A stretch of 64,000 nucleotides of DNA from UBA7236 sp964463165 (GCA_964463165.1 CAYXBK010000002.1:62001-126000); one strand, 5' to 3'; positions 8,437-19,042 are shown, counted from the stretch's first letter. The notes: generated by a model from the sequence alone, not told the origin. A program made the numbers and translations.

Positions 8437-9510
8437 TCAGAGACTCAGCATAAATCCAAAACAATGTGAACCATTGTATTGAGCGCTTGTTCTGTAAGAA
8501 TAACTTAATGATGCAATTGAATTAGCCATTTTATCGATCGGATACTGGAATGTTAAACCTGCTGCGATACCTGTTGCTGCAGTTGTTCTGTCAACGTCAT
8601 TCGTAATTCCTGATTCATAACGGTATCCTGCACGCAGCATAAACATTTCAATGTTTTTTACTTTCAGTGCGTATTCCAATCCGGCACCGAACTGATCTTT
8701 ATAAAATGAATTGGAAATAAAATTACCTGCAGCAGTTAATCTGTTTGTTTGTCCGAAATGAAAATCGTACGATAAACCGATGGTGAGCATCGATGGTAAT
8801 TCAAATGATTCACTTCTGAATTCCTGTGTCATCTGGTAATCGCCATCGGGAACATTTCCTCTGAAGCTCAAACCATCGCCATTAAATTTCATCGGTGTTC
8901 CGATATTTTTTAATGCAATTCCCATTTTAATGCGTTCAGGATATGTTTCATTTCCGGTGATGTACTGAATACCGGCATCCATCGCAACACCAACTGCACT
9001 GGCATTTGAAATACTTTCGGAAATTACCCTTACTGTTAAACCGCCGCTCAGATAATCAGCAAAATTACGTGCATAGGAAAGGCCGATATTTGAAAAACGC
9101 GGCTTATAAAATGCACCGGTTCCATCAGGGTTATCAGTTGTTGTGATTTCGATTTCACCAAGATCCATGGATGTGAGTGAAAGGCCGATGGCACCATCAC
9201 CAACTTTTTGCGCAAATGCAAAAGAGTTGATACTGATCTCACTTCCTACGAGCCATTCGGTGCGGCTGAATTCAATCTGGGTATTGTTGAGAAATGTTAA
9301 TCCTGCAACATTCACATACGTAGCTTCAACACCACGGACCGAAGAAATATTAAGGCCATACCATCCTGAACTCGCAGCCCACGGATTAATGAGCAGTTCG
9401 GATGCACCCGCCTGTCCGGTTCTGTCGGGGTTACCTGCAACTAATATTGCGGGCACCATTACTGCGAATGCGATTGAATATATTTTTTTCATTCTAAACA
9501 TGTGTTTCAT
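8437..9510 (-). CDS. PorV/PorQ-like outer-membrane beta-barrel protein
   Basis: After a signal peptide the protein is a run of amphipathic beta strands of the FadL-like PorV/PorQ fold. Repeated patterns such as NIGLSYAR and IGLSYDF, and a final strand ending FMLSL, support this. PorV and PorQ shuttle T9SS cargo to the surface; this paralogue differs clearly from the canonical PorV at 62752-63876. I chose the ATG at 9510, directly after the stop of the upstream gene; ATGs at 9501 and 9492 are also possible. It is the last gene of a three-gene unit, so it may act with the exported protein upstream of it. Function is inferred from fold and context. Confidence 0.78.
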   Translation of the reverse strand: MKHMFRMKKIYSIAFAVMVPAILVAGNPDRTGQAGASELLINPWAASSGWYGLNISSVRGVEATYVNVAGLTFLNNTQIEFSRTEWLVGSEISINSFAFAQKVGDGAIGLSLTSMDLGEIEITTTDNPDGTGAFYKPRFSNIGLSYARNFADYLSGGLTVRVISESISNASAVGVAMDAGIQYITGNETYPERIKMGIALKNIGTPMKFNGDGLSFRGNVPDGDYQMTQEFRSESFELPSMLTIGLSYDFHFGQTNRLTAAGNFISNSFYKDQFGAGLEYALKVKNIEMFMLRAGYRYESGITNDVDRTTAATGIAAGLTFQYPIDKMANSIASLSYSYRTSAQYNGSHCFGFMLSL

Positions 9511-9511
9511 T

Positions 9512-12500
9512 TTAAAAAGTATCCAAATCAATAGGTCTCATTACACCAAACCATTTCACTGTTTTTTCACCGAGGTCGCCGGCATCAATATGAATAATAT
9601 ACATACCGCTTGCAACAGGAACATTCTTTTCATTTTTCAAATCCCAATCGAGTGATGTATCAAGATTTGTTGATTTAGAATCCAGCTGACCACCGCCTGT
9701 ATTATCAATTGTTACATCACGTTCAAATCTGCGAACCAGGGTTCCGTCGAGCATGAAAATAGAAATCGTACATTTTGACGGAAGGTTGGTGATCTTCACT
9801 TTATTATCCAGCGTACTTGTTTCGTAAGCTGAATAAGCATAATAAGGATTCGGAACAACACGGATCAGGTCAAGTGCCGAGGAAGCAACTTCTGTATCGT
9901 TTACAGATGGTGCAAGCCCGAGAGTTGAAAATCTGTATAAAGGATATCCAATATTTTCACCGGTAATAAATACCTGCTGATATGGCCTTGTAACACGCAG
10001 ACTCACTTTTGTTTTTGTCGGCGGTATGAAAGGTTTTCCTAATTCTGCATCGAATCCGGGTAATACGAACGGCATACTGATCCATGCGATATTTTTATAA
10101 ATGTCTTTATAAACTGATGCATCCGGAGGTGATCCTGCAACCCAGTTCAGGGAGTCATGAATATTCTCACAATTATCATATTCCGATTTTGAAACATAGA
10201 TATAATGTTTACCTCCGTAAATCGGTAAACCGGTTTGACCAAAGAAAACGGAGGATGGATTAAACACCATATCCTTTCCTCTTGAATCTTCCTGTCCTGC
10301 GCCGCCGTCTTCACCGAAGAAAATATTCAGGCGCTTTCCTGTTTCCACATCAATTGCATAACCGGGGAACCATGAGTAGCCGTTACCGCCTCCATCAAGC
10401 TGACCACTTTTGCCAACTGAAGGGCTTTGACGGAGGTCAAGTTTAATTTCTCCGGAGGCCAGCTCACTTTCACCGGATTCAACAACAATACATCTCGACC
10501 ATTTCGATGAATCTGGTGTAAACACAACATCAATACCCGGAGTTTTTTCGATTGGTGCCTGCGGGCGTAAACCTACGATTGACCGTAAAGGCATATATGG
10601 GACATCTGTTGTATTAAAAGCTACAATTTCAACCGGTGCCCATGTTCCGCCAAGTACGCCTTCGAAAACCTGATTTTCATCCGGATTCGGGATCACGTCT
10701 GCAAATACATCCTCTGCAATTCCGGAACGGATCCAGTCGAGTATTGTTCCATCATTGTCGGGAACACCTGTAAACCATTGTTTATTCGGATCATCATACG
10801 TTAATGTCGCATCTATAAATCCGTTGTTTTCTTCATGTTCGATAAAACTTCCGTTTATACTTGAACCACCCGGTTCATTTACATTGTGTACGGTTACTGC
10901 CAATCCCCATTCCGGGATTACCTGTTCGTTCACAAAATTTATCGGGAAATCGGAAACAACGAAACTTCCGTCGTTCAGGTTAGTTAATACCCACCATGTA
11001 CTATCGGGATTAACCGGATTCATCAAGGTTGAATCAACAAGTTTCAATTCAAATTCTGCTGCCGGCACTCTTACCGGATCGTAAATCATAACATCAACAG
11101 GTGCATTTCTTCCTTTGTATACAGGAACATCTGCAGATGTATTTTGGAGAATATCTTCAACAGAGGCATCAGTCAATTCCTGGAAATATCCGCCATTACC
11201 CATTCCTTCAATTTTAGAAATATCCGGACCGTCTCCATAGTCGGCATTTAATACCATACCGTCGTTTTCAGGATCAGGTTTATGCGGGATAGCGGTATAA
11301 ATTTTTATATTTTTTCTTCCTTCAAGATAAGGCCTTTTCTCTGAATTGATATCAGAAGGGTCGTATGGAAGGAAATTGTTGTAAGCATATGAAACGACAG
11401 AGAAATAATACGTTTTGAAATTCACAAGCTTCGTATTTCCCTGGGCGAATGCATCGTCTGTAACATGGAATGTATGTTTCACACCGATATTACCTCCATC
11501 AACCATCAATTCAGGTACATCACCTCCGATTTCGACATCATAGGTATAATTTACAATCTTATCAATATCATCTTTCAGATCACACTGGAAGATCAATTTT
11601 GCTTTGGTTACATCTGTATATTCCGACGGTGAAACCTGCGCATTTTCCAACTGATAGATTTTGTATCCCTGGAAATTATAAGTTGAATCTTCAATACCCG
11701 GATTTGCTTCAATTACGCTATCGGGTAACTGGCTGATCACACTTAAAATAAGCGGGTCGGTTTCTTCATATCCTTCACCGATATTATTTGATGTTGTTCC
11801 GTTTGTAAGAGACAGTACAACCTGCTGATCAAGTTCGCGGATGGAAAGATCCGGCGCATCAGGGCCTCCGATCAATTGGAAATTTGCATCAAACAATGCC
11901 TGTGCTTTCTGATCGGCTAACTGTGCAAGGTCGAAAGAAGTCTGGCAACCACCAGATACCGGAGGACGCACCCAAATTGCACCCATTACGATTTCATTTT
12001 TGGCACCCGGCAATAACTGGAACGGACCCGAAGACTGCAGATACCTTCTGTCGGCAGGTGCATTGCTTTCGGTACATTCACTCCATCCGGTTGGATCAGA
12101 AGGATCACTCGGGAAGATATAATTTGATAATTCAGTTCCGCCGTATCCGTTACCACCGGAAGTAAATGGCGAACCATCTTTCCAGGTTCCGGACATATAT
12201 CCATAATAATGAGCGGCAACTTCAGGATTACCGATCACGGTAAAGTCGTTGTTATAATAAAGGAATGCCGACATCCCAAGGCGCACGCTGTCAACAATAG
12301 CTCCATCATCCATGATATACTTTATCGGGCCCTGGAAGAAATCTGTTCCGAAGATCGGCGGATTTAAACCATAAGATGCCGCATCAGGACCATCACTCAA
12401 ATCTCCGTTATAGCACATACCGAGTGAAAGAATCGTATCACATCCTACCCAGTCGTCGTTAAAGAATCCAAGATCAGAATCCACCCACTGGCCGAAATAA

Positions 12501-13369
12501 GTTGAATCGAGTGAAGAGGTTGCGTAATTAATTACTTTATATCTGTAAAAGGTCATGTTATTGATCTCATCATTGGTCTGGAATCCGAAAGCCATTGCCT
12601 GGATCTCCAAACCGATCGCATCACCACCAGATTCGGTGTGAATATTTCCCTTGTCATTATATACCCAGAAAATTGCCTGATCGCCATCGATATCAGGATA
12701 ATCGCCAAGTGTCGGATTATATTGACCGTCAAAATCAACATCAACAAATGGCGCAAGATCTTTTTGCACATTGATCGCTTCTCCTGCTTTACCGATCGCA
12801 TAAGGATTTCCTTTTGCCGGCCACTCACGAATGATAGTTGGAATTTGACCTTCGTCCAACACTGAACCCGGACCTCCATTTGCAGCATAGAGTTCAATAA
12901 AATCATCAATATCGGTTCTGTTTATTTTCCAATGGCGGTCGTATGCATTACATGTAGCCGCTTCAATTGTTCCGTCGGCATCCAACGGCCCGGGCCAGAA
13001 GTCGTTACCGCTCTGACGGTATGTTTGTGCAGCGATTTTTAATTGTCCGCCTGCATCAATACCACCTACCCACAATGCACCGGCAAATGTTGAGCTCACC
13101 GGAATCGCACCGGTTGATGGGTCCACTTTTGGGATTTCATACTTCGCATCATTGATAAGGTCCCACCAAAAGTCGCCGGCACCCAATAAACGGGCACGTA
13201 TATTATTAATGTCGAGGTCAACCTGTGCAGTTGCATCGGCGCAGTCGGACGCTAGTCTTGTGTAAGTATCGGAGCGTTTGCCTGTGATACCGATATTTTC
13301 TCTGGCCTGGGCTGCAAATGAAACGCAAACAAGTAAAATCACCAACCAACTTGATATATTTCTGAACAT
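9512..13369 (-). CDS. Very large exported protein (1285 aa) with FlgD-like C-terminal domain
   Basis: I do not recognise a named family for most of this protein. A signal peptide (about 1-22, ending AQA) is followed by the segment FAGALWVGGIDAGGQLK near residue 95. I associate this hallmark with uncharacterised exported proteins in Bacteroidota and Ignavibacteria. Aromatic- and Asp-rich stretches follow, with acidic clusters that resemble calcium sites (DVDFDGQYNPTLGDYPDIDGD contains the alternating Asp pattern). From about residue 1170, VVPNPYYAYSAYE opens a FlgD/T9SS-like domain ending in VPVASGMYIIHID. It is probably surface-exposed or secreted. It sits 20 bp after the TonB-dependent receptor gene and abuts the PorV-like gene. 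Confidence 0.85.
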   Translation of the reverse strand: MFRNISSWLVILLVCVSFAAQARENIGITGKRSDTYTRLASDCADATAQVDLDINNIRARLLGAGDFWWDLINDAKYEIPKVDPSTGAIPVSSTFAGALWVGGIDAGGQLKIAAQTYRQSGNDFWPGPLDADGTIEAATCNAYDRHWKINRTDIDDFIELYAANGGPGSVLDEGQIPTIIREWPAKGNPYAIGKAGEAINVQKDLAPFVDVDFDGQYNPTLGDYPDIDGDQAIFWVYNDKGNIHTESGGDAIGLEIQAMAFGFQTNDEINNMTFYRYKVINYATSSLDSTYFGQWVDSDLGFFNDDWVGCDTILSLGMCYNGDLSDGPDAASYGLNPPIFGTDFFQGPIKYIMDDGAIVDSVRLGMSAFLYYNNDFTVIGNPEVAAHYYGYMSGTWKDGSPFTSGGNGYGGTELSNYIFPSDPSDPTGWSECTESNAPADRRYLQSSGPFQLLPGAKNEIVMGAIWVRPPVSGGCQTSFDLAQLADQKAQALFDANFQLIGGPDAPDLSIRELDQQVVLSLTNGTTSNNIGEGYEETDPLILSVISQLPDSVIEANPGIEDSTYNFQGYKIYQLENAQVSPSEYTDVTKAKLIFQCDLKDDIDKIVNYTYDVEIGGDVPELMVDGGNIGVKHTFHVTDDAFAQGNTKLVNFKTYYFSVVSYAYNNFLPYDPSDINSEKRPYLEGRKNIKIYTAIPHKPDPENDGMVLNADYGDGPDISKIEGMGNGGYFQELTDASVEDILQNTSADVPVYKGRNAPVDVMIYDPVRVPAAEFELKLVDSTLMNPVNPDSTWWVLTNLNDGSFVVSDFPINFVNEQVIPEWGLAVTVHNVNEPGGSSINGSFIEHEENNGFIDATLTYDDPNKQWFTGVPDNDGTILDWIRSGIAEDVFADVIPNPDENQVFEGVLGGTWAPVEIVAFNTTDVPYMPLRSIVGLRPQAPIEKTPGIDVVFTPDSSKWSRCIVVESGESELASGEIKLDLRQSPSVGKSGQLDGGGNGYSWFPGYAIDVETGKRLNIFFGEDGGAGQEDSRGKDMVFNPSSVFFGQTGLPIYGGKHYIYVSKSEYDNCENIHDSLNWVAGSPPDASVYKDIYKNIAWISMPFVLPGFDAELGKPFIPPTKTKVSLRVTRPYQQVFITGENIGYPLYRFSTLGLAPSVNDTEVASSALDLIRVVPNPYYAYSAYETSTLDNKVKITNLPSKCTISIFMLDGTLVRRFERDVTIDNTGGGQLDSKSTNLDTSLDWDLKNEKNVPVASGMYIIHIDAGDLGEKTVKWFGVMRPIDLDTF

Positions 13370-13389
13370 ATCTGAATTTTTTAATTTAT

Positions 13390-16300
13390 TTAGAAATCAA
13401 ATGAAACACCTAATCTTGTTCTTCTTGGAATGCTGTAATTATCAGGGTTCATCATTTTAATTGTATAGAGATCATAGAATGACTGCGGGTCGATCTGGTC
13501 CTGCGTATATTCCGCACCGTCTGCAGATGTCAGATAACCGTCGTCGAGGGCATTTCCCGTGTAAGCATAAACACCCATCACGTTTTCATTATCAAATAAA
13601 TTCTGCACCCAGACATAAACATTCATATTAACAGGGCGTTCTGCTTTTCCTACGTTAAATCCAAAAGATTTATCGAGTTTGATATCTGTGCGGTAATGCC
13701 ATGGCAATCTCGAACCATTTATATCACCTTCGAGGTTTGATCTTGTCTGAACACCAAACTGAGCAGTAGGAGTAGCATTTGCCTGACGTGTATATGGCTC
13801 GCCTGAACGTGCATTGAATGTTACGTTCAATCCAACATCATTCAACCATTTCGGCTGGCCGCCCATCGGGTCGTCGAAGCGGTAATCCATTACAACTTTC
13901 AAACTGTGGCGTGAATCAAAAGACAATGGAATAATTGTCCTGAGGTTCGGTTGGCCTGCTCCAACAAGGTTTACCTGAGAAGTAGCGTTTGAACCGGTAC
14001 CATCAGCAAACTGCAATGTATAGCTTGTAGATAATTTGATATTTTTTGTTCTGCGTGCAATATCATATGAAACCGTTAATCCTTTTACGGTTCCGAAATC
14101 GATGTTGCCATAAGTAGTATAAGAGAGCGGATATGCATAAGGGACATTCACAACCTGAATCATATCTCTGAGCTCTTTATAGAAAGCTGAAATCTGAATT
14201 ACTGTTGATTCAGTAAGCTGTTGCTGGAAACCCACCTGATAATCGATTGTTTTCTCAGGTTTCAGATCCGGATTATCGAATTGTGCACCGGCGGTTTCGA
14301 GGAAGAAATAATAATCGGCTGGGGTTGCACTTGTTCCGGAAGGTGGACGTTGCGTAAGGATATCATAATGTGCAAAGAACAATGCCTCATGATTTCTTTC
14401 CTTTGAAATCGGGAAGGAGAATGCAACCCGGGGCATAACAGAAATTTGCGGTGTATAATCTTCAAATGATGAATTCGGGTCGAATGATTCATCTTTAATA
14501 TCAGCATCCGGATCAACTACATAAGGTGTGATCGTTCCTGTTGCGGATCCTAAAGCGATCACATTCGGATCAGTTACTTCCTCACCATCGGAATTATACC
14601 ATGTGTCTTCGTTGCGGTAACCGACAATATTCGGATTCGGGCTGTTGAAATCATCTACATAAACAATATAATCATTGCCGATATTTCCAGGATGCTGGCC
14701 GTTCGGGTTCAAAGTGCCATCAACTTCGCCTGTTGAATACACATCATATAATGAGTATTTGTCTTTTAATACTTTTCTGTTCGCATCATAACGGTCGACA
14801 CGCACACCCACTCGGAATACGATATCGTTGAAGTTGAACCTGTCCTGGATATATCCTGCGGTGTATACCGGTCTGAAGGCATCAATCGGGCGGGTATAAA
14901 CTCCATTTTCATCCTGTTCTGTGAAGAAATCATTGAACGATGGTGCTGAACTGTTTTGGTTACCCAGATAGTCGTAACCATTGTATCCAACCAGCGGGCT
15001 GCCCTGGTTCAGGAGCTCGTCTGCACTGAATAAGTCAAGCGAGAAAACATCCAAAGGAAGATTATCGATATTGATATAATCGAGATCACTTACATTATAT
15101 CCGAGTTCATTTAATCTTGCCCGTAAATGCTGGTCGAAATAAGCCTGATCGTCGGCAAGGAATAAACGGTCATAATAAATCGTATCAAATTCGCCGAATT
15201 CCAAACCCGGTGTGCTTAAATATTCTTCATATGAATACTGCTGACCATCGATAATCAGAATCGGGTTGTCGGTATCCAGAGTTAAGATATGACGGTTTGC
15301 AAGCTGGCGGCCGATGGTCCATAATCCGATCGGATTGATACCGTAAAAACGTTCAATTCTCTGCTGGAATTCAAAACCGAATTCAATAGAGTGTTTTGAA
15401 ACATTTTTGGAATTCGGATTTTTAAGATCGAGAGCCGCACCGAAATTCAAACTATACTGATCATCATTTTGAGTTGAATACCCGAACCATGGAACACCGT
15501 TATTCCACCACATACTATATGTAGCAAGGAATAAGGATGCAGTTTCACCATTCAGCAATCCACCGCCAAGCTGGATATCAAATAAACTTGCAGGCGGCAA
15601 TGCGCTTCCTTCGTAAAACTGTGATGTATAAGTTGCAAGTTCAGGATTTGCTTCGCCGGGAGTATATTCAACAAGTGTATCGAGGTAACCTGCGAGATAC
15701 CATCCGCTCAAAGAAGTAACCTCATCTGTTCCGTAGAAATAAATTGGTTCACGATATGTGTTGAACTGACCGATATAGCCGTAAGCAAAAGGATTTTCAC
15801 CATGATCTTCATCCTGGCGGGTACCATAATATTTGGTATAATCAAGCTGGATTGAATAATAAGCGTTACCTACAATTGATCTGTCTTCTCCTGCGGTCAT
15901 TTTTTCAGGAAAGCGCTGTGTGAATCGCATATATCCGCGGTAGGTATCCTGATTGTCGAGCGGGTTGTTGTCGGAATTAAAAAGTGCAAAATTTCTTGAA
16001 TATGTGTGTGCGTGGAAATTTCTGTAAGATAAACCCAGCTGCAGATTTGTGTTTTGCGTGAATTTATAATCCAGTTTTGTTGAAATTGCAACACCGCGGC
16101 TGTCTGTGTTCAGTTTTGCATCTCCCTGCTCAAGGTCATCCATTGTTACAAATTCGGAATTCTTGTTAAATCCAAGTCCTGAAACTGATGGGCGCAGCGG
16201 GTTATTGATCAAACTGCTCATCACATCGTCTTTTACCTGATAAATACCAATTGCAGACGGGTCGCGGTCCAATTCATATTCATATTCGGCGGCGATATAA

Positions 16301-17112
16301 AAACCGAGCTTTGCCTGAGATGAATCCGTTCCTTTATATTTTGTAATGATCGGGCCGGTTAAGAACAAACTGGCGAGATTATAATTATATGCATCTAAAA
16401 ACTGGGAGCTGGCAAGTTCGACGCTTCCGTTGTATTCTTTTGCCGGGCCCCTTGTAGTAATTGTAATGAATCCGCCGGTTGCGTCACCGTATTTCGGATC
16501 AACACCACCGGTAATAACTTCTAATTGTTCAATAGCATCCTGAGGTAATTTCAAAGATCCGGACACCCGCACTCCGTCGATCACATATTCTGTAGCATCT
16601 GACCTTGAACCTTTGATACTTAAATTATTGTCACCTTCATCGCTTTGATAAACACCTTCTGTTGTAGCAGCGATGGAACTGACGTTACGGGTTGCGATTT
16701 TTTGGATTTCATCTTTCGTTACAACACTTCCCGTACTTGTATTTCCTTTATCTACCAATGGAGCTTCATATCTGATGATGACCTCTTCGAGTACTCTCGA
16801 TTCACTGAGCACAATATCTTTCATGAAAATGATACCTGATGAAACCGTAATACCTGATACTCTTTGTTTAAGTCCGAGGTAAGATGCTTCCACATCATAG
16901 GTTCCCGGTTCGAGAGCGGGGATTGAATATTTACCGTCAAAGTCTGTTTGTGCACCTGTTGAGAGCACGCCATCCTTATACACTGCCACGTTTGCAAACG
17001 GAATTCCTTCGTTTTTTTCGTTCACCACCTTGCCCTGGATCTCACCCGATTGAGCAATAGCTGAACTCACGCATAGTACGACCAAGCAAAGTGAGTAAAG
17101 GAGTTTATTCAT
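13390..17112 (-). CDS. TonB-dependent outer-membrane receptor with N-terminal carboxypeptidase-regulatory-like domain
   Basis: The 1240-residue protein has a signal peptide (1-20) and a CarboxypepD_reg-like beta-sandwich (about 22-110, GEIQGKVVNEKNEGIPFANV). Then come a plug domain (about 115-235, including EYVIDGVRVSG and DPKYGDATGGFITITTRG) and a long 22-strand-type barrel ending in the C-terminal Phe of SFDF. This is a SusC-like or CirA-like active transporter energised by TonB. No SusD partner follows. Instead the next gene is a giant exported protein and then a PorV-like barrel, so glycan import by a SusCD pair is unlikely. The substrate is unknown. Confidence 0.93.
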   Translation of the reverse strand: MNKLLYSLCLVVLCVSSAIAQSGEIQGKVVNEKNEGIPFANVAVYKDGVLSTGAQTDFDGKYSIPALEPGTYDVEASYLGLKQRVSGITVSSGIIFMKDIVLSESRVLEEVIIRYEAPLVDKGNTSTGSVVTKDEIQKIATRNVSSIAATTEGVYQSDEGDNNLSIKGSRSDATEYVIDGVRVSGSLKLPQDAIEQLEVITGGVDPKYGDATGGFITITTRGPAKEYNGSVELASSQFLDAYNYNLASLFLTGPIITKYKGTDSSQAKLGFYIAAEYEYELDRDPSAIGIYQVKDDVMSSLINNPLRPSVSGLGFNKNSEFVTMDDLEQGDAKLNTDSRGVAISTKLDYKFTQNTNLQLGLSYRNFHAHTYSRNFALFNSDNNPLDNQDTYRGYMRFTQRFPEKMTAGEDRSIVGNAYYSIQLDYTKYYGTRQDEDHGENPFAYGYIGQFNTYREPIYFYGTDEVTSLSGWYLAGYLDTLVEYTPGEANPELATYTSQFYEGSALPPASLFDIQLGGGLLNGETASLFLATYSMWWNNGVPWFGYSTQNDDQYSLNFGAALDLKNPNSKNVSKHSIEFGFEFQQRIERFYGINPIGLWTIGRQLANRHILTLDTDNPILIIDGQQYSYEEYLSTPGLEFGEFDTIYYDRLFLADDQAYFDQHLRARLNELGYNVSDLDYINIDNLPLDVFSLDLFSADELLNQGSPLVGYNGYDYLGNQNSSAPSFNDFFTEQDENGVYTRPIDAFRPVYTAGYIQDRFNFNDIVFRVGVRVDRYDANRKVLKDKYSLYDVYSTGEVDGTLNPNGQHPGNIGNDYIVYVDDFNSPNPNIVGYRNEDTWYNSDGEEVTDPNVIALGSATGTITPYVVDPDADIKDESFDPNSSFEDYTPQISVMPRVAFSFPISKERNHEALFFAHYDILTQRPPSGTSATPADYYFFLETAGAQFDNPDLKPEKTIDYQVGFQQQLTESTVIQISAFYKELRDMIQVVNVPYAYPLSYTTYGNIDFGTVKGLTVSYDIARRTKNIKLSTSYTLQFADGTGSNATSQVNLVGAGQPNLRTIIPLSFDSRHSLKVVMDYRFDDPMGGQPKWLNDVGLNVTFNARSGEPYTRQANATPTAQFGVQTRSNLEGDINGSRLPWHYRTDIKLDKSFGFNVGKAERPVNMNVYVWVQNLFDNENVMGVYAYTGNALDDGYLTSADGAEYTQDQIDPQSFYDLYTIKMMNPDNYSIPRRTRLGVSFDF

Positions 17113-17168
17113 AGACCGAAGTTTTAAGATTTGTTAAAGAGTCGCTAAATTATGTAAATAATCGAAAA

Positions 17169-17176
17169 CAAAAATA
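17169..17176 (-). promoter_or_regulatory. Candidate -7 box for the TonB receptor cassette
   Basis: The minus strand reads TATTTTTG, an exact TAnnTTTG match, 56 nt before the receptor ATG. A weaker TAATTTAG is at 17145-17152. One of these likely drives the three-gene unit down to the terminator at 8380. Confidence 0.4.
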
Positions 17177-17244
17177 TAACGCGTTCTAAATTTTTAGGTC
17201 ATACCCGCGTCAGTTTCACATCAGAAAATTGTCACTTAACATTT

Positions 17245-18174
17245 TTACAATGAAAGCCTTGCAATTTTTTCGGCCAGAAATTTGGAAATTTTATAATACG
17301 ATTCATGTGTCCATCCTGCAATATGCGGTGTTAAGATCACATTCGGCAGGCTCCGCAAAACATCCATCGTTTGTAAGTACTCCAATGGAATTTCATGTAT
17401 TTTTTCATATTCAAAAACATCAAGTGCCGCACCTCTTATTCTTGCATTGTGAATTCCGTTGATAAGATCCTGCGTATTTACAATTTTGCCACGTGATGTA
17501 TTGATCAGCCAAATGGGCTTTTTACAGGTTTGTATAAAATCCGCATTGAAATAAAAATGTGTTTCGGTTGTATAGGGAACATGAAAACTGATCACATCCG
17601 CATGTTCCTGCAGCTGAGCTAAACTTGTTTCCCTGATCCTGCCGCTGCCAAAACCGGATTTATATTTATCGTACACCAGAATATCTGTATCAAAGCCGCC
17701 GAGTTTTTTTGCAAATGCACTTCCGTTATTTCCAAAGCCGATGATACCGACTGTTTTCCCGTCGAGTTCAAATCCGCGGTTTTCTTCACGCTCCCAAATT
17801 CCATTTCTCATCTGATTGTCGGCTTTCACAATCTGATTCATCAAAGCGAGCAGCATTCCCAATGCATGCTCGGCAACTGCATTGGCATTTGCTTCCGGAG
17901 TGCTGATCACAAATATATTTTTTGCAGTTGCGTAAGACACATCAATCGTATCCATGCCGCTCCCTGCACGAGCAATAAATTTTAATTTCGTTGCCCGGTC
18001 GATCAGATTTTTATCTGCGATAATTTTTGTGCTTAAAACCAGGCCATCATATTCCGGAATGATCGCATATAATTCTGCATTTGAAATTTCTGGCCGTTCA
18101 TCCACTTCAAACTGCATCAATCTCAATTGCCCGGCAAGATATGGATGGAGAAAATCTGCGATGATCACTTTCAT
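17245..18174 (-). CDS. D-2-hydroxyacid dehydrogenase (NAD-binding)
   Basis: This is a 309-residue member of the SerA/LdhA-like superfamily. The Rossmann glycine motif is GIIGFGNNGSAFAK near residue 143. The catalytic Arg lies in NTSRGKIVN, the Glu in ALDVFEYEK, and the His in LTPHIAGWTHESY. There is no ACT domain, so it resembles the short phosphoglycerate-dehydrogenase-like enzymes rather than full SerA; the substrate cannot be decided. Its start overlaps the stop of rsmA by four bases, so the two are co-transcribed. Confidence 0.9.
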   Translation of the reverse strand: MKVIIADFLHPYLAGQLRLMQFEVDERPEISNAELYAIIPEYDGLVLSTKIIADKNLIDRATKLKFIARAGSGMDTIDVSYATAKNIFVISTPEANANAVAEHALGMLLALMNQIVKADNQMRNGIWEREENRGFELDGKTVGIIGFGNNGSAFAKKLGGFDTDILVYDKYKSGFGSGRIRETSLAQLQEHADVISFHVPYTTETHFYFNADFIQTCKKPIWLINTSRGKIVNTQDLINGIHNARIRGAALDVFEYEKIHEIPLEYLQTMDVLRSLPNVILTPHIAGWTHESYYKISKFLAEKIARLSL

Positions 18175-18959
18175 TTTCGACTCTGTTTTTCAATTGTGGT
18201 TGTGAGGGCAATAAAATCGTCAACGCTTAATTGTTCGGCACGCAAATTTCCGAATGCATGCTGCATTAATCCTTCTGCACCACCATGAAGCGAAGCTAAT
18301 GCATTGGATAATTTTTTTCTGCGCTGATTAAATGCGGTTTTTACAACCTGACGCAACATTTGTTCGCTGCAACCGGGATCTTCCTTTTTTCTTGTCAGCC
18401 TGATCACGGCAGAAAAAACTTTCGGCGGCGGATCAAAAGCATCAGGTGCAAGTTCTAATAAATAGGTGACGTCATAATATGCCTGCACAAGTACGGTAAT
18501 AACACCATATTCTTTATTTCCGTGTTTTGCAGTAACCCGTTGTGCCATTTCACGCTGAAACATTCCTAAAACGAGTGGCACCTGTTCTTTCAGGGAAAGC
18601 ACTTTAAATAAGATCTGCGATGAAATATTGTACGGGAAATTACCGATCACGGCAAAATTTCCACGCATGTAATTTTCAACCGGAATATGTAAAAAATCTC
18701 CTTCCAGTATCCTGCTCTCCGGAAATTGCAGATCAGATTTTAAAAATTGTATAATGCGCTGATCTATTTCCGAAACAAAAATGGTTTTACCCTCCAGTTG
18801 TGTTAAAAATTGAGTGAGTATTCCGTGGCCGGGACCAATTTCGAGAATTTGCTGAATTTCCTGCGGGCAGTTGAGGCTGTTCACAATTTCCTCTGCAGTT
18901 TGACCGCTTTTCAGAAAATGCTGTCCGAAACTCTTCCTGTGTTGAAACCCTCCTGCCAT
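18171..18959 (-). CDS. rsmA: 16S rRNA (adenine1518-N6/adenine1519-N6) dimethyltransferase
   Basis: RsmA (KsgA) dimethylates two adjacent adenines in helix 45 of 16S rRNA late in 30S assembly. The N-terminal KSFGQHFL, the SAM-binding LEIGPGHGILTQFL and the catalytic NFPYNIS motif are all present. Length is 262 residues with the usual small helical C-terminal domain (NQRRKKLSNAL). It starts at the ATG at 18959, divergent from pdxA across a gap of about 100 bp. Confidence 0.97.
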   Translation of the reverse strand: MAGGFQHRKSFGQHFLKSGQTAEEIVNSLNCPQEIQQILEIGPGHGILTQFLTQLEGKTIFVSEIDQRIIQFLKSDLQFPESRILEGDFLHIPVENYMRGNFAVIGNFPYNISSQILFKVLSLKEQVPLVLGMFQREMAQRVTAKHGNKEYGVITVLVQAYYDVTYLLELAPDAFDPPPKVFSAVIRLTRKKEDPGCSEQMLRQVVKTAFNQRRKKLSNALASLHGGAEGLMQHAFGNLRAEQLSVDDFIALTTTIEKQSRK

Positions 18960-19042
18960 TTGTTTTGCAAAGAAAGTGATAATAATCGGATCGGTTCAGG
19001 CAGAAGGCGGCGGGCTGCAATTTACAGCTCATGCGGAAGTTG

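Noticed and set aside
9143..9655. 170-codon plus-strand frame opposite the PorV-like gene
   Set aside because: It is antisense to a well-supported barrel gene and has no family features.
8437..17112. SusCD polysaccharide utilisation locus
   Set aside because: There is no SusD and no carbohydrate-active enzyme nearby; the partner genes are different.
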